From Amnibacterium flavum (GTDB taxonomy: Bacteria > Actinomycetota > Actinomycetes > Actinomycetales > Microbacteriaceae), in assembly GCF_003097495.1 (NCBI RefSeq), contig NZ_QEOP01000001.1, positions 992,001 through 1,056,000 of the forward strand: DNA of 64,000 bases, read 5' to 3'. Under the pieces are notes generated by a model. It did no database searches. It was not told where the DNA came from and worked only from the letters and a program-made list of their open reading frames with translations. The position numbers and the translations under genes are program-made. Positions 1 to 8,504 of the stretch are shown here, piece by piece. The first letter of the stretch is position 1; each line of letters begins with the position of its first letter.

Positions 1-478
1 TCCAGCCGAGGCTGTCGAGGTAGGTCTGCAGCCCCGGTCGGTCGAGCAGGGCGCCCGAGCTCTTCGAGTGCGTTGACTTGCGGAAGTAGCGGAAGGGGTT
101 TTTCGCCTGAGGGCCGAAGTAGTCGTTCGACCCCCACACGTAGACCCCGGGGATTCCCGCGAACGGTTCGAACGCCCGCTTGATCCCCTCGAGTCCACGC
201 TCGTGGCCCAGGTTGTCGCCGGTGTCCACGATCAGATCGGGATGCAGGTCCGCGAGTTGCCGGATCCAGTCCTGCTTGCGCTTCTGCCACGGCGCCATGT
301 GCAGGTCCGAAAGGTGCAGCACCCGGATCGGCCGCGAACCGGCGGGCAGGACGGGCACCGAGACGCGGCGCAGCACGTAGGCGTTACGCTCGATCAGGCT
401 CCCGTAGGCGAACGCCGCCGCCCCGACCGCGGCGACGGCCCCGACGATGGACAGAGCGCGGCGGATCACTGCGGGCAT
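1..478 (-). CDS. Metallophosphoesterase, C-terminal part cut by window edge
   Basis: The reading frame starts at ATG 476-478 and runs off the left edge after 159 codons. An N-terminal hydrophobic stretch (about residues 5-26) suggests a membrane anchor or signal. The metal-binding signatures of calcineurin-like phosphoesterases follow in order: SDLH at 57-60, TGDN at 87-90 and a GSND motif at about 117-120, where most relatives have GNHD. Only the N-terminal half of the catalytic domain is visible. The start overlaps the 3' end of the upstream penicillin-binding protein gene by 13 bases, so the two are probably co-transcribed. The natural phosphoester substrate cannot be told; small membrane-anchored members hydrolyse diverse phosphodiesters. 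Confidence 0.85.
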   Translation of the reverse strand, partial: MPAVIRRALSIVGAVAAVGAAAFAYGSLIERNAYVLRRVSVPVLPAGSRPIRVLHLSDLHMAPWQKRKQDWIRQLADLHPDLIVDTGDNLGHERGLEGIKRAFEPFAGIPGVYVWGSNDYFGPQAKNPFRYFRKSTHSKSSGALLDRPGLQTYLDSLGW

Positions 479-3069
479 CCCGTCGGCGGCACTGCACCCG
501 TCGGTGAGTACAGGGTCAGCGTGATCGGTGAGCTGATCGTCGCCTTCGCACCCGGGGCCGGATCGGTTGCGGCGACCACACAGGTGTTGGCGACAGTTGC
601 GCCGGTCGCCGTGTAGGCGACCGTGACCTTAGAGGTGTCCACCCCCGCCGCGGCGAGAGCCTGCAGCGCGACGTCACTGCGCTGACCCGTCAGGTTGGGC
701 ATCGTGGCGCCCGCCTGGCTCCCATCGCTCGTGTAGACCGTGATCGTCGCCCCCTTGCCCGTCTGGGTTCCCCCGGCCGGATCCATCGCGATGACGAGAC
801 CAGCGGTTGCATCGGAGGCGCGCGTTCCGCCGTCCTGGAAGGTGAATCCAGCACCCTCGATGACGGCCTTCGCCTGCTCGAGGGTCTGACCCGTCACATC
901 GGGGACCGCCACCTGAACGCCGCGGATGTACTTGGAGTCGGGTGTCACGAAGTCGTCGCCGCCGAGACGGGCGTCGATCGCCTCCATGATCGGAAGCCAG
1001 ATCCGGTGACGCGCGGTCGCCGCGCTGCCGCTGTCGAGATCGAGCGCACGCAGGTTCGCGTACTCGTCGAGTCCTGCCGGCAGCGAGGCCTGGCCGACCA
1101 GCACCGACAGGCCGACCTTCGAGCTGGCGCCGGTCGTCCATGTCGTCGTGTTGCCGTCGCTCGTTCCCGTCTTCGCGATGTGCTCGACTCCGTCGTACGG
1201 GTTCGAGGCGGTCGCGGATCCGCCCTCGATGACGCCGCGCAGCGCGTACGCCGCTGCATCGGCGATCGGAGCCTCGATGGCCTGCGAGCAGAGCGACGCC
1301 GGGATGGCGGCGTCGGTCCCGTCGGGCTTCACCATGCGGTCGATCGCGACGGGCGTGCAGAACAGTCCATGATTCGCGATCCCCGCGTAGGCGGCCGCCA
1401 TCGTCAGCGGCGCGACCTCGTTCGTGCCGAGGATCGCAGACGGCTTGTCCTCGAGCGGAGCCCCGTCCGCGCGGTGGACACCGAGATCGGTCGCGGCCTT
1501 GCGGATGTCGCACTGATCGAGTTGCTGACCCATCTGCATGAATCCGCCGTTGATCGACGTCGCCGTCGACTGCATGACGGTGCGGGTGCCGCGCTCGTTG
1601 GCGTCGTTCGCAACCTGGTACTCGCCGGTGTACGTGGCGTCGCAGGCCTTGAAGTCGGCCTGGTTGTACGTCTTGGGAGAGATGTTGAACGACTCGCCCA
1701 GCGTGTGCCCCGCCCGCAGCCAGGCGATGAGGGTGAACACCTTGTAGGTCGACGCCGCCTGGAATCCGCTGGAACTGCCGTAGTCGGAATCGGCGTTGTA
1801 GTTGACAGCGGAGAAGTTCTCGCCGGCGGCTGCGGCGTCGCCCGAGTCGTTGAAGTCCTTATTCTGAGCCATCACCTTGATGCGACCGGTGCCGGCCTCG
1901 ACCGCCGAGGCCGCCGACGCGAGATCGACCCCATCGAACCGGGTCTTGGGGATGTTCTCGTCGATCGCCTGCTGAGCGACGTCCTGCATGTCGAGGTCGA
2001 GACTGGTGTACACGTCGAACCCGCCGCGGATGAAATTGCTGTAGCGCTCCTCGGCCGTCTCGCCGAACACCGGGTCGTTGCGGATCGTGTTCACCACGTA
2101 ATCGCAGAAGAAGCCCGCGTTGCCCGCCGCGGTGCACCCGACGGGCGCGTCGTGGATCGACGGCTCGATGGGGGCCGCGATCGCGTCGTCATGGGTCTGC
2201 TGATCGATCAGCTTGTGCGTGAGCATGCTGTCGATCACGTAATCGCGCCGCGCCTTGGTCAGGGCGTAGCCGTTCGCGGCACCGTTGTCCGGGTCGTCGG
2301 GCATGTCGAGCCGCAGGTTCGCCGGATTGTTCACGATCGCGATCAGGCTGGCGGCCTGGTTGATGTTGAGGTCGGAGGCGTTCACCCCGTAGTAGTACTG
2401 GGCGGCTGCCTGGATTCCGTAGACGCGACCGCCGAAGAGAGCGATGTTCAGGTAGCCGAGCAGGATGTCGTCCTTCGAGAACTGCTTCTCGAGGGCGATC
2501 GCGTACCGCATCTCCTTGAGCTTGCGGTCGAAGCTGACCGAGGTGGCCTCCTCGTAGGCGGCGTCCCGCTCCTCCTCGGTCGCGAGACCGGTCGCCTGGG
2601 CGACGAGGACGTTCTTCACGTACTGCTGGGTGATCGTCGAAGCGCCCTGCACGTCGCCGCCCATGACGTTCGAGATCGCCGCGCGGACGACCCCGAGCGG
2701 GTCGACCCCGCCGTGCTCGTAGTACCTCGGATCCTCGGCGGCGACGGCCGCGTCCTTCACGACCTGGGCGATCTGATCCCAGGTGACGTTCTCGCGGTTC
2801 TCCGCGTAGAACGAGGCGATGGGTACGTTCTGGTCGTTGCCGTCGATGGTGCGGTGGGCGTAGATCGTGGTCTTCTGCGGGAGGTTGTCGACGCGCAGGA
2901 ATGTCGGGAGCTCTTCGAACATCCCGATCGAACTATTGGCTGCGACCCCCGTCAGCGCGATCGCCGGAGTCACCGCGACCGTGGCGAGAATCCCTGCGAC
3001 CACACTGAGGCCGAGGAACGAGAGGACCGAGCCCATACGGCCGTTCGGCAGCCGGAAACGGGCAGACAT
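466..3069 (-). CDS. Bifunctional class A penicillin-binding protein with PASTA domains
   Basis: This encodes an 867-residue peptidoglycan glycosyltransferase and D,D-transpeptidase acting outside the membrane. From the ATG at 3069 the order is a short basic N terminus, one transmembrane helix (about 12-40), a GT51 domain with the EDPRYYEHGG active-site motif at 112-121, a transpeptidase domain with STYK at 440-443 and KTGTS further on, and two C-terminal PASTA repeats beginning VPDVTGQ and MPNLTGQ. I chose this start over an upstream in-frame one at 3147 because a TACCCT -10 box lies eight bases before it and the extra 26 residues lack PBP character. The family matches PonA/PBP1-type enzymes of actinobacteria. 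It is transcribed divergently from the DUF4177-like gene. Confidence 0.93.
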   Translation of the reverse strand: MSARFRLPNGRMGSVLSFLGLSVVAGILATVAVTPAIALTGVAANSSIGMFEELPTFLRVDNLPQKTTIYAHRTIDGNDQNVPIASFYAENRENVTWDQIAQVVKDAAVAAEDPRYYEHGGVDPLGVVRAAISNVMGGDVQGASTITQQYVKNVLVAQATGLATEEERDAAYEEATSVSFDRKLKEMRYAIALEKQFSKDDILLGYLNIALFGGRVYGIQAAAQYYYGVNASDLNINQAASLIAIVNNPANLRLDMPDDPDNGAANGYALTKARRDYVIDSMLTHKLIDQQTHDDAIAAPIEPSIHDAPVGCTAAGNAGFFCDYVVNTIRNDPVFGETAEERYSNFIRGGFDVYTSLDLDMQDVAQQAIDENIPKTRFDGVDLASAASAVEAGTGRIKVMAQNKDFNDSGDAAAAGENFSAVNYNADSDYGSSSGFQAASTYKVFTLIAWLRAGHTLGESFNISPKTYNQADFKACDATYTGEYQVANDANERGTRTVMQSTATSINGGFMQMGQQLDQCDIRKAATDLGVHRADGAPLEDKPSAILGTNEVAPLTMAAAYAGIANHGLFCTPVAIDRMVKPDGTDAAIPASLCSQAIEAPIADAAAYALRGVIEGGSATASNPYDGVEHIAKTGTSDGNTTTWTTGASSKVGLSVLVGQASLPAGLDEYANLRALDLDSGSAATARHRIWLPIMEAIDARLGGDDFVTPDSKYIRGVQVAVPDVTGQTLEQAKAVIEGAGFTFQDGGTRASDATAGLVIAMDPAGGTQTGKGATITVYTSDGSQAGATMPNLTGQRSDVALQALAAAGVDTSKVTVAYTATGATVANTCVVAATDPAPGAKATISSPITLTLYSPTGAVPPTGCPQ

Positions 3070-3076
3070 ATCATTG

Positions 3077-3082
3077 AGGGTA
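3077..3082 (-). promoter_or_regulatory. -10 box of the PBP gene (leaderless)
   Basis: TACCCT on the minus strand lies so that transcription would start at or one base before the ATG at 3069. No Shine-Dalgarno sequence precedes that ATG. Confidence 0.45.
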
Positions 3083-3158
3083 CGTGATCCGAGCTGGCAA
3101 CCGGCCACCGACTCGGGGGCGCCGACTGCATCCCAGTAGGGATTCAAAGGGGATTCAT

Positions 3159-3317
3159 ATGACCACCTGGGAGTACGTCACCACTCCGCTGATCGTGCAC
3201 AGTACCGCCGCGATCCTCAACAACTGGGGCTCGCAGGGGTGGGAGCTGGTGCAGGTCGTCCAGGGTCCCGAAGGCGGGCTCGTCGCCTATCTCAAGCGTC
3301 CGGCGGAGGAATCCTGA
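3159..3317 (+). CDS. Small DUF4177-like protein
   Basis: A 52-residue protein starting at ATG 3159 with a good ribosome-binding site (AAAGGGG at 3146-3152). It begins MTTWEYVTTPL and contains the WGSQGWELVQV core typical of the DUF4177 family, whose function is unknown. Its last base pairs overlap the start of the RidA gene (TGATG junction), so translation of the two is coupled. The same small gene commonly stands beside RidA in Microbacteriaceae, as far as I recall; here I infer a shared transcript but no specific role. Confidence 0.85.
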   Translation: MTTWEYVTTPLIVHSTAAILNNWGSQGWELVQVVQGPEGGLVAYLKRPAEES

Positions 3318-3787
3318 TGGCCCGCATCACCGACCGTCTCGCCGAACTGGGCTTCACCCTCCCCGAGGTCGTGCCGCCGCTCGCCGCCTACACGCCAGCG
3401 GTCGTGACGGGCAATCTGGTCTACACATCGGGCCAGCTCCCGATGACCGACGGCGCTCTGCCCGAGACCGGCAAAGTGGGCAACGGTGACGGCCTGGTCG
3501 ATCCCGAGCGCGCCAAGCAGTACGCCCAGACCTGCGCCCTCAACGCTCTCGCCGCGGTCGCCAGCGTGATCGGCGACCTCGACCGCGTGGTCCGGGTGGT
3601 CAAGGTCGTCGGCTTCGTCTCCTCGTCACCCGAGTTCACCGGTGCTCCGGGCGTGGTCAACGGAGCGTCCGAGCTGCTCGGTGCCGTATTCGGCGACGCC
3701 GGAGTGCACGCGCGCTCGGCGGTCGGCGTCGCCGTCCTGCCCCTCGACTCGCCCGTCGAGGTCGAGATCGTGGTCGAGTTCGCCTGA
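3317..3787 (+). CDS. RidA family protein (reactive enamine/imine deaminase)
   Basis: A 156-residue YjgF/YER057c/UK114 protein. Recognisable elements are the N-terminal VTGNLVYTSGQLPM strand and loop and the C-terminal GVHARSAVGVAVLPLD segment, which carries the Arg that binds the substrate carboxylate in characterised RidA proteins. These enzymes hydrolyse 2-aminoacrylate and similar intermediates released by PLP enzymes. At about 156 residues it belongs to the longer actinobacterial subgroup rather than the 128-residue E. coli type, so the exact substrate is uncertain. The start ATG overlaps the stop of the DUF4177-like gene. It converges with acs. Confidence 0.9.
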   Translation: MARITDRLAELGFTLPEVVPPLAAYTPAVVTGNLVYTSGQLPMTDGALPETGKVGNGDGLVDPERAKQYAQTCALNALAAVASVIGDLDRVVRVVKVVGFVSSSPEFTGAPGVVNGASELLGAVFGDAGVHARSAVGVAVLPLDSPVEVEIVVEFA

Positions 3788-3797
3788 GCTCCGCTGA

Positions 3798-3840
3798 CGA
3801 CTCGGGGCCCTGCCGCATGGGCGGTCAGGACCTCGAGTCG
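3798..3840. terminator. Hairpin between convergent ridA-like gene and acs
   Basis: CGACTCG (3798-3804) pairs with CGAGTCG (3834-3840), and an inner CCTGCCGC pairs with GCGGTCAGG apart from one bulge. The hairpin straddles the convergent gene ends and has no T tract, so a bidirectional terminator role is plausible but unproven. Confidence 0.4.
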
Positions 3841-5816
3841 TTGACCTCGTCGGTGATGATCTGCATGACGGTCGTGTCCGCGAGAGTCGTCGTGTCGCCG
3901 ATCTCCCGTCCCTCGGCGAGGTCGCGCAGTAGGCGCCGCATGATCTTGCCCGAGCGGGTCTTCGGCAGCTCATCCACCACGAACACCTGACGGGGGCGCG
4001 CGATGGCGCCGATCTGCTCGGCGACGTGCCCGCGCAACGAGTCGGCGCCTTCCGCGGACACGGTCTCCCGGTGCCGGGCCCGGATGATCACGAAGGCGAC
4101 GACCGCCTGACCGGTCGTCTCGTCGGATGCTCCGACGACCGCAGCCTCGGCAACCCACGGGTGGGCGACGAGCGCGGACTCGATCTCCGCCGTCGACAGC
4201 CGGTGACCCGACACGTTCATGACGTCGTCGACCCGGCCGAGAAGCCAGATGTCGCCGTCCTCGTCTTTGCGGGCGCCGTCGCCGGCGAAGTACCAGGGGC
4301 CGTCGGGCGCATCCGCGAACCGCGACCAGTAGGTCTCGACGTATCGCTCGGGGTCGCCCCAGATGCCGCGCAGCATTCCGGGCCACGGCTTCGTCACCGC
4401 GAGGAGCCCGTCGCCGTGCTCGATCGGCTCACCCGCATCGTCGACGACCTCGACGGAGATGCCGGGCAGCGGCACCTGGGCGGCGCCGGGCTTCGTCTCG
4501 GTCACTCCGGGGAGCGCCGAGATCATGATCCCGCCGGTCTCGGTCTGCCACCAGGTGTCCACGACGGGGGTGCTGTCGCCGCCGATCACCGAGCGGTACC
4601 AGAGCCAGGCCTCGGGGTTGATGGGCTCGCCCACCGAACCCAGCAACCGCAGTGACGACAGGTCGGAGCGTTCGGGGATGTCGCGTCCGGCCTTCATGAA
4701 CGATCGGATGGCGGTGGGCGCGGTGTAGAGGATCGTCACCCCGTACTTCTCGATGAGCTCCCACCAGCGGCCGGGACCGGGTGCGTCAGGGGTCCCCTCG
4801 TAGAGCAGCTGGGTCGCGCCGTTGGCGAGCGGGCCGTAGACCACATAGCTGTGTCCGGTGATCCAGCCGACGTCGGCGGTGCACCAGTAGACATCCGACT
4901 CGGGGTGGAGATCGAAGACGTTGCGGTGCGTGAACGCCGCCTGGGTCAGGTAGCCGCCGCTGGTGTGCAGGATGCCCTTCGGCTTGCCCGTGGTTCCCGA
5001 GGTGTAGAGGATGAACAGCGGGTTCTCCGCCTCGAATCCCCGCGCCACGTGGTCGGCGTCGACCTGCGCGATCTCCTCGTCCCACCACAGGTCGCGTCCC
5101 TGCACCCAGTTCAGCTTCTCGCCGTCGGGCCATGCGCGACGCACGACGAGCAGATGCTCGACCGTCGTCTCGCCGCGCTCGAGGGCGGCGTCGACCGCGG
5201 GCTTCAAGGGGCTGACCTTGCCCTTGCGCCAGCTGCCGTCGGCGGTGATGACGAGCTTCGCCTGTGCGTCGTCGATCCTGGCGCGGAGGCTCTCGGCGCT
5301 GAACCCGCCGAAGACGACGGAGTGCACGGCCCCGATCCGGGCGACGGCGAGCATCGCGATCACGGCCTCGGGGATCATCGGAAGGTAGATCGCGACCCGG
5401 TCGCCGTGCCGGATGCCGAGACTGGTGAGCAGGTTGGCTGCGCGCTTGACCTCGGCCGTCAGCTCGGCGTAGGTGAGGGTTCGGGTGTCGCCGGGCTCGC
5501 CCTCCCAGTGCAGAGCGACGCGGTCGCCGTTGCCGGCGAGCACGTGCCGGTCGAGGCAGTTGTAGGCGACGTTGAGCTCGCCGTCGCCGAACCAGCGGGC
5601 GACCGGTGCGCCCGACCAGTCGAGGACCTCGGTGAAAGGTTTGTGCCAGTGGATCAGCTGCCGTGACTGGTCGGCCCAGAACTCGAGACGATCGGCCTCG
5701 GCGGCGTCGTACAGGTCGCGGGACGCGACAGCGCCGGCAGCGAACTCGGCCGATGGGGCGAAGCGCTCCGAATGCGCGGCGTTGTCCCGCGTGCTGCTCT
5801 CTCGCGTATCCGTCAT
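3825..5816 (-). CDS. acs: Acetyl-CoA synthetase
   Basis: A 663-residue AMP-forming acetate-CoA ligase, the usual length for Acs, converting acetate, ATP and CoA to acetyl-CoA in the cytosol. The adenylate-forming signature YTSGTTGKPKG is present, as are the DTWWQTETGG substrate-pocket segment and the C-terminal KTRSGKIMRR motif, whose second Lys is the residue acetylated by Pat-type enzymes in known homologues. The ATG at 5816 is preceded by GAAGGAGCG. The gene stands alone, converging with ridA and diverging from the 6C RNA. Apart from a possible TAGGGT box around 5877-5882 no regulation can be read. Confidence 0.96.
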   Translation of the reverse strand: MTDTRESSTRDNAAHSERFAPSAEFAAGAVASRDLYDAAEADRLEFWADQSRQLIHWHKPFTEVLDWSGAPVARWFGDGELNVAYNCLDRHVLAGNGDRVALHWEGEPGDTRTLTYAELTAEVKRAANLLTSLGIRHGDRVAIYLPMIPEAVIAMLAVARIGAVHSVVFGGFSAESLRARIDDAQAKLVITADGSWRKGKVSPLKPAVDAALERGETTVEHLLVVRRAWPDGEKLNWVQGRDLWWDEEIAQVDADHVARGFEAENPLFILYTSGTTGKPKGILHTSGGYLTQAAFTHRNVFDLHPESDVYWCTADVGWITGHSYVVYGPLANGATQLLYEGTPDAPGPGRWWELIEKYGVTILYTAPTAIRSFMKAGRDIPERSDLSSLRLLGSVGEPINPEAWLWYRSVIGGDSTPVVDTWWQTETGGIMISALPGVTETKPGAAQVPLPGISVEVVDDAGEPIEHGDGLLAVTKPWPGMLRGIWGDPERYVETYWSRFADAPDGPWYFAGDGARKDEDGDIWLLGRVDDVMNVSGHRLSTAEIESALVAHPWVAEAAVVGASDETTGQAVVAFVIIRARHRETVSAEGADSLRGHVAEQIGAIARPRQVFVVDELPKTRSGKIMRRLLRDLAEGREIGDTTTLADTTVMQIITDEVNDSRS

Positions 5817-5979
5817 GACCTGTTCGCTCCTTCGCGTCGAGGCCGGGCAAACACACTGGGCCCGGACATTCTGACCCTACCGCGAGCGGCAATCGCGCTC
5901 ATCCGGAGGGACACGCGACCCAGTGGGGGGTCGTGCCTGTGGAGTCGCTCAGAAGAGAGGAAAGTGGTTCAAGACACTC

Positions 5980-6007
5980 TTGCGAACACCCCCGTCAGGG
6001 GTACACT
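5980..6007 (+). promoter_or_regulatory. Promoter of the 6C RNA
   Basis: TTGCGA (5980-5985) and TACACT (6002-6007) are separated by 16 bases, placing the transcription start near 6014. This is one of the few promoters in the window with both boxes readable, fitting a strongly expressed small RNA. Confidence 0.6.
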
Positions 6008-6013
6008 GGCTTC

Positions 6014-6111
6014 GTCAAACAAGCTTTGACATGCAGCGCTAACGATTCCCCCCAATCCAGCGTTGCTGTGGCGGCATCCGTTCCCCCCAATGGATGCCGC
6101 CCCTTCCTTTT
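6014..6111 (+). ncRNA. 6C small RNA
   Basis: Two consecutive stem-loops each expose exactly six cytosines in the loop, the hallmark of the actinobacterial 6C RNA family. Stem 1: 6033-6040 pairs with 6059-6066 (one G-U), with an upper GATT/AATC helix closing C6048-C6053. Stem 2: GGCGGCATCC (6070-6079) pairs perfectly with 6092-6101, enclosing C6083-C6088, and is followed by a T-rich run. In mycobacteria (there called B11) and corynebacteria this RNA is reported to act through C-rich loops binding G-rich ribosome-binding regions of mRNAs. The place next to a tad locus matches its position in mycobacteria as I recall it. The 5' end is inferred from the promoter. Confidence 0.9.
6070..6111 (+). 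terminator. Intrinsic terminator formed by 6C stem 2
   Basis: A perfect 10-bp stem (6070-6079 with 6092-6101) is followed by CCTTCCTTTT. The second 6C hairpin thus doubles as the terminator of the small RNA. Confidence 0.8.
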
Positions 6112-6277
6112 AACGCGCATGATCCTCGGTCGGCGGCTCCGCGCGCGCTTCTCCGATCGCGGCGGTCAACCACTAGACCTGGTGCGCAGGTCCTCCACAG
6201 ATACGACATGTAGTTCTCTCCCCACAGCGCCTCCGGATCTCGTCGGTCGCAGTGCGCCCGTTTCGTAGCGTCGGGAT

Positions 6278-7360
6278 GTGCAGTGGTTCGACTCGATTCC
6301 CGCGCCGGACGGTCGGATTCCCGACGTTCGTCCGACAGTGTCTCGACCGTCGAGAGAAGTGGTGGCTACGGAGGCTGATCGGGGTACAACCGGCCCCGAT
6401 GGGGTACGAGCGGTGCCGAATCACCGTCTCGCGCTGCCCGAGGTGCTCGCGCCTTTCGCGTCGTACGTCGACGAGCACACGACCGACCTGTTGGTGAACG
6501 GGAGCGATGAGCTCTGGATCGACGGGGCCGGCGGGCTCCGCCGCGAGATCAGCTGGCCGCCGATGGCGCCCGATGACCTTCGCAGTCTCGCGGCTCGGAT
6601 CGTCGCATCGGGCGGTCGGCACCTCGATCACGCGTCGCCCTGCGTCGATGTGAGGCTCGACGGCGGCATCCGCGTCCACGCCGCGCTGCCGCCGGTCGCG
6701 GTGAGAGGCACCACCATCTCGATCCGCATCCCGCGTGCGCGGGCGCCGGAACTTTCCGACCTGGTGCAGTGGGGCATGCTCGACGACGCCGAGGAGCGGA
6801 TCCTGCGGGCATGCGTCGGCACCCGATCCAACCTGCTGATCACCGGCGCTGCGGGCGTCGGCAAGACCACGCTGCTGTCCGCGGTTCTGGCGGCGGTGCC
6901 GCATGACGAACGCATCGTGACGATCGAGGATGTCGCCGAACTCTCCGTCGGGCACCCGCACGTCGTGGCACTCGAGGCGAGACAGGCCAACATCGAAGGC
7001 GCCGGCTCGATCGAACTGCCTCAACTCGTGCGCGAGGCGCTGAGGATGAGACCCGACCGGATCGTCGTCGGCGAGTGCCGCGGAGCGGAGGTGCGCGATC
7101 TGCTCATGGCGCTCGGCACCGGACACGACGGGGGAGCCGGCACCCTGCACGCACGCTCGCTCGAGGAGGTGTCGACGCGGCTCGAGGCCCTCGGCGACCT
7201 CGCCGGCCTCTCGCCCGAGTCGCTCGCCCGGCTCGCGTCGGGATCGATCGATGTCGTCGTGCACCTCGAGCGCCGCGACGGACGGAGAGTGCTCGTCGCC
7301 CTGGGGCGGCCCCGAGTGGGAGCCGACGGGCGCCTGGTGGTCGAACCGCTCGTGACGTGA
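6278..7360 (+). CDS. tadA: TadA/CpaF-type secretion ATPase
   Basis: The motor ATPase of a tad (Flp) pilus system, cytoplasmic and hexameric in characterised relatives. The Walker A motif GAAGVGKTT lies near residue 190; the Walker B/Asp-box segment VTIEDVAEL and the RPDRIVVGECRG and HDGGAGTLHA motifs follow, all typical of the VirB11/TadA group. The first 25-45 residues of the longest frame (GTG at 6278) look unlike the family, and GTG codons at 6359 or 6413 could be the true start. It overlaps the next gene by four bases. A MinD-like septum-site gene, which often precedes tadA in relatives, is absent; the 6C RNA is directly upstream. Confidence 0.9.
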   Translation: MQWFDSIPAPDGRIPDVRPTVSRPSREVVATEADRGTTGPDGVRAVPNHRLALPEVLAPFASYVDEHTTDLLVNGSDELWIDGAGGLRREISWPPMAPDDLRSLAARIVASGGRHLDHASPCVDVRLDGGIRVHAALPPVAVRGTTISIRIPRARAPELSDLVQWGMLDDAEERILRACVGTRSNLLITGAAGVGKTTLLSAVLAAVPHDERIVTIEDVAELSVGHPHVVALEARQANIEGAGSIELPQLVREALRMRPDRIVVGECRGAEVRDLLMALGTGHDGGAGTLHARSLEEVSTRLEALGDLAGLSPESLARLASGSIDVVVHLERRDGRRVLVALGRPRVGADGRLVVEPLVT

Positions 7361-8205
7361 GTCGCCAGCGGCAGGCCTCCCGCACGCTCAGCGCACTGGC
7401 GGCTGACGTCGAGCGCGCGGCGACCCTTCTGACAGCGGGGGTACCGGCATCGAGCGCGATGGCCGATCTCACCCGCTCCGATCCGCAGAGCGGAGGCGGC
7501 GTCCCGGACGCCCAGGCAGCCGTCGCCGCGGCTCTCGCGGTCGCCGAGGTCAGCGGGTCCCCGCTCGCCCGCACATTGCGAGACGTGTCCGCCTCTCTGA
7601 CGTCGCTCGCCGACGCGGCACGCGAGATCGAGGTCGCGTCGGTCGGACCCCGCATGACCGCCCTGTTCGTATCGGCCCTGCCTCTCGCCGGCATCGTCCT
7701 GGCAGCTGCTCTCGGCTTCGGTGTGCTCGATGTCCTGATCGGCTCCCCCGTGGGGCGCGTCTGTCTCGTCGGAGGGCTGGGACTCGGCGCATCGGGGGCA
7801 CTGTGGTCGCGACGCCTGATCCGGCATGCGCTTCCTCATCCGAGCGTCGGCGGACTCGTCCTCGACCTCGTGGCCATCGGTCTGCTGGGCGGGCTCCCTC
7901 CCGAGGGGGCCATCCACCTCGCCGGTCGCGAAGCGGCCGCCCGAGGACTCGATCCGGGCGGAGCGGATCGCGCCCGTGCGGTCGTCGCGCTCGGTCAGAG
8001 CTCGGGGGCACCCGTCGCCGCCCTGCTGCGCGGCGAGGCGATGCTCATCCGTCGCGAGCAGGCGATCGCAGCCCGGATCGCGGCCGAGCGACTCGCTCAC
8101 ACACTGCTGCTCCCGCTGGGACTCTGCGTGCTGCCCGCCTTCCTGCTGCTCGGGGTGGTGCCCGCCCTGATCGCGGTCGTGTCCTCCACCGTCGCGGCGG
8201 GGTGA
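7357..8205 (+). CDS. Type II secretion F-type protein, apparent TadB-TadC fusion
   Basis: A 282-residue inner-membrane platform protein for the tad pilus, starting at GTG 7357 inside the tadA stop (GTGA overlap). Residues about 1-150 read like a TadB T2SSF half (an RAATLLTAGVP helix, then SGSPLARTLRD and two hydrophobic segments around 105-150). Residues about 160-282 read like the end of TadC (SSGAPVAALLRGEA, then LPLGLCVLPAFLLLG). Most actinobacterial tad loci have two separate genes here, so this looks like a compact fusion. Alternative: one shortened TadC with loss of TadB. Confidence 0.8.
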   Translation: MSRQRQASRTLSALAADVERAATLLTAGVPASSAMADLTRSDPQSGGGVPDAQAAVAAALAVAEVSGSPLARTLRDVSASLTSLADAAREIEVASVGPRMTALFVSALPLAGIVLAAALGFGVLDVLIGSPVGRVCLVGGLGLGASGALWSRRLIRHALPHPSVGGLVLDLVAIGLLGGLPPEGAIHLAGREAAARGLDPGGADRARAVVALGQSSGAPVAALLRGEAMLIRREQAIAARIAAERLAHTLLLPLGLCVLPAFLLLGVVPALIAVVSSTVAAG

Positions 8206-8309
8206 CCGGTTGTCCACGGCAGTCCACCGCGAGCCGTTGCCGCGACGGACGCCCGCGCAGACTCGGGGGAGTGCCGGATCCCGTTCCCCTCACCGACTCG
8301 GAGGCAACT

Positions 8310-8504
8310 ATGCCCACATCCCCGATCCGCGCCCTCGTCCGCCGCTTCACTTCCGCTGACGAGGGGGCTGCCACCGCCGAGTACGCGGTGGCGACGATGG
8401 CGGCCGTCGGATTCGCGGGGCTGCTCGTCGTCATCCTCCGCTCGGACGAGGTGCGCGGGATCCTGACCGACCTCGTGCGCAATGCGCTCACCTTCGCGGG
8501 CTGA
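8310..8504 (+). CDS. Flp-type pilin, DUF4244-like
   Basis: A 64-residue protein with ATG at 8310 and GGAGG just upstream (8300-8304). After a short charged leader, the segment DEGAATAEYAVATMA is followed by a single hydrophobic helix, the design of actinobacterial Flp/DUF4244 pilins in which Glu and Tyr follow the prepilin cleavage point. It would be the major subunit of the tad pilus. No prepilin peptidase gene is present in the window. The 3' end overlaps the next gene by 23 bases. Confidence 0.85.
   Translation: MPTSPIRALVRRFTSADEGAATAEYAVATMAAVGFAGLLVVILRSDEVRGILTDLVRNALTFAG

Larger units (their letters stand above)
5817..6277. other. Intergenic region acs / tadA
   Basis: This 461-base stretch holds the acs leader (to about 5880), the 6C RNA with its promoter and terminator (5980-6111), and a 166-base tail before tadA. 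I see no credible protein-coding frame; listed frames here lack start signals and typical codon bias. Confidence 0.7.

Noticed and set aside
1006-3087. Plus-strand frame of 693 codons
   Set aside because: Antisense to the penicillin-binding protein gene; only Arg/Asp/Val-rich low-complexity sequence.
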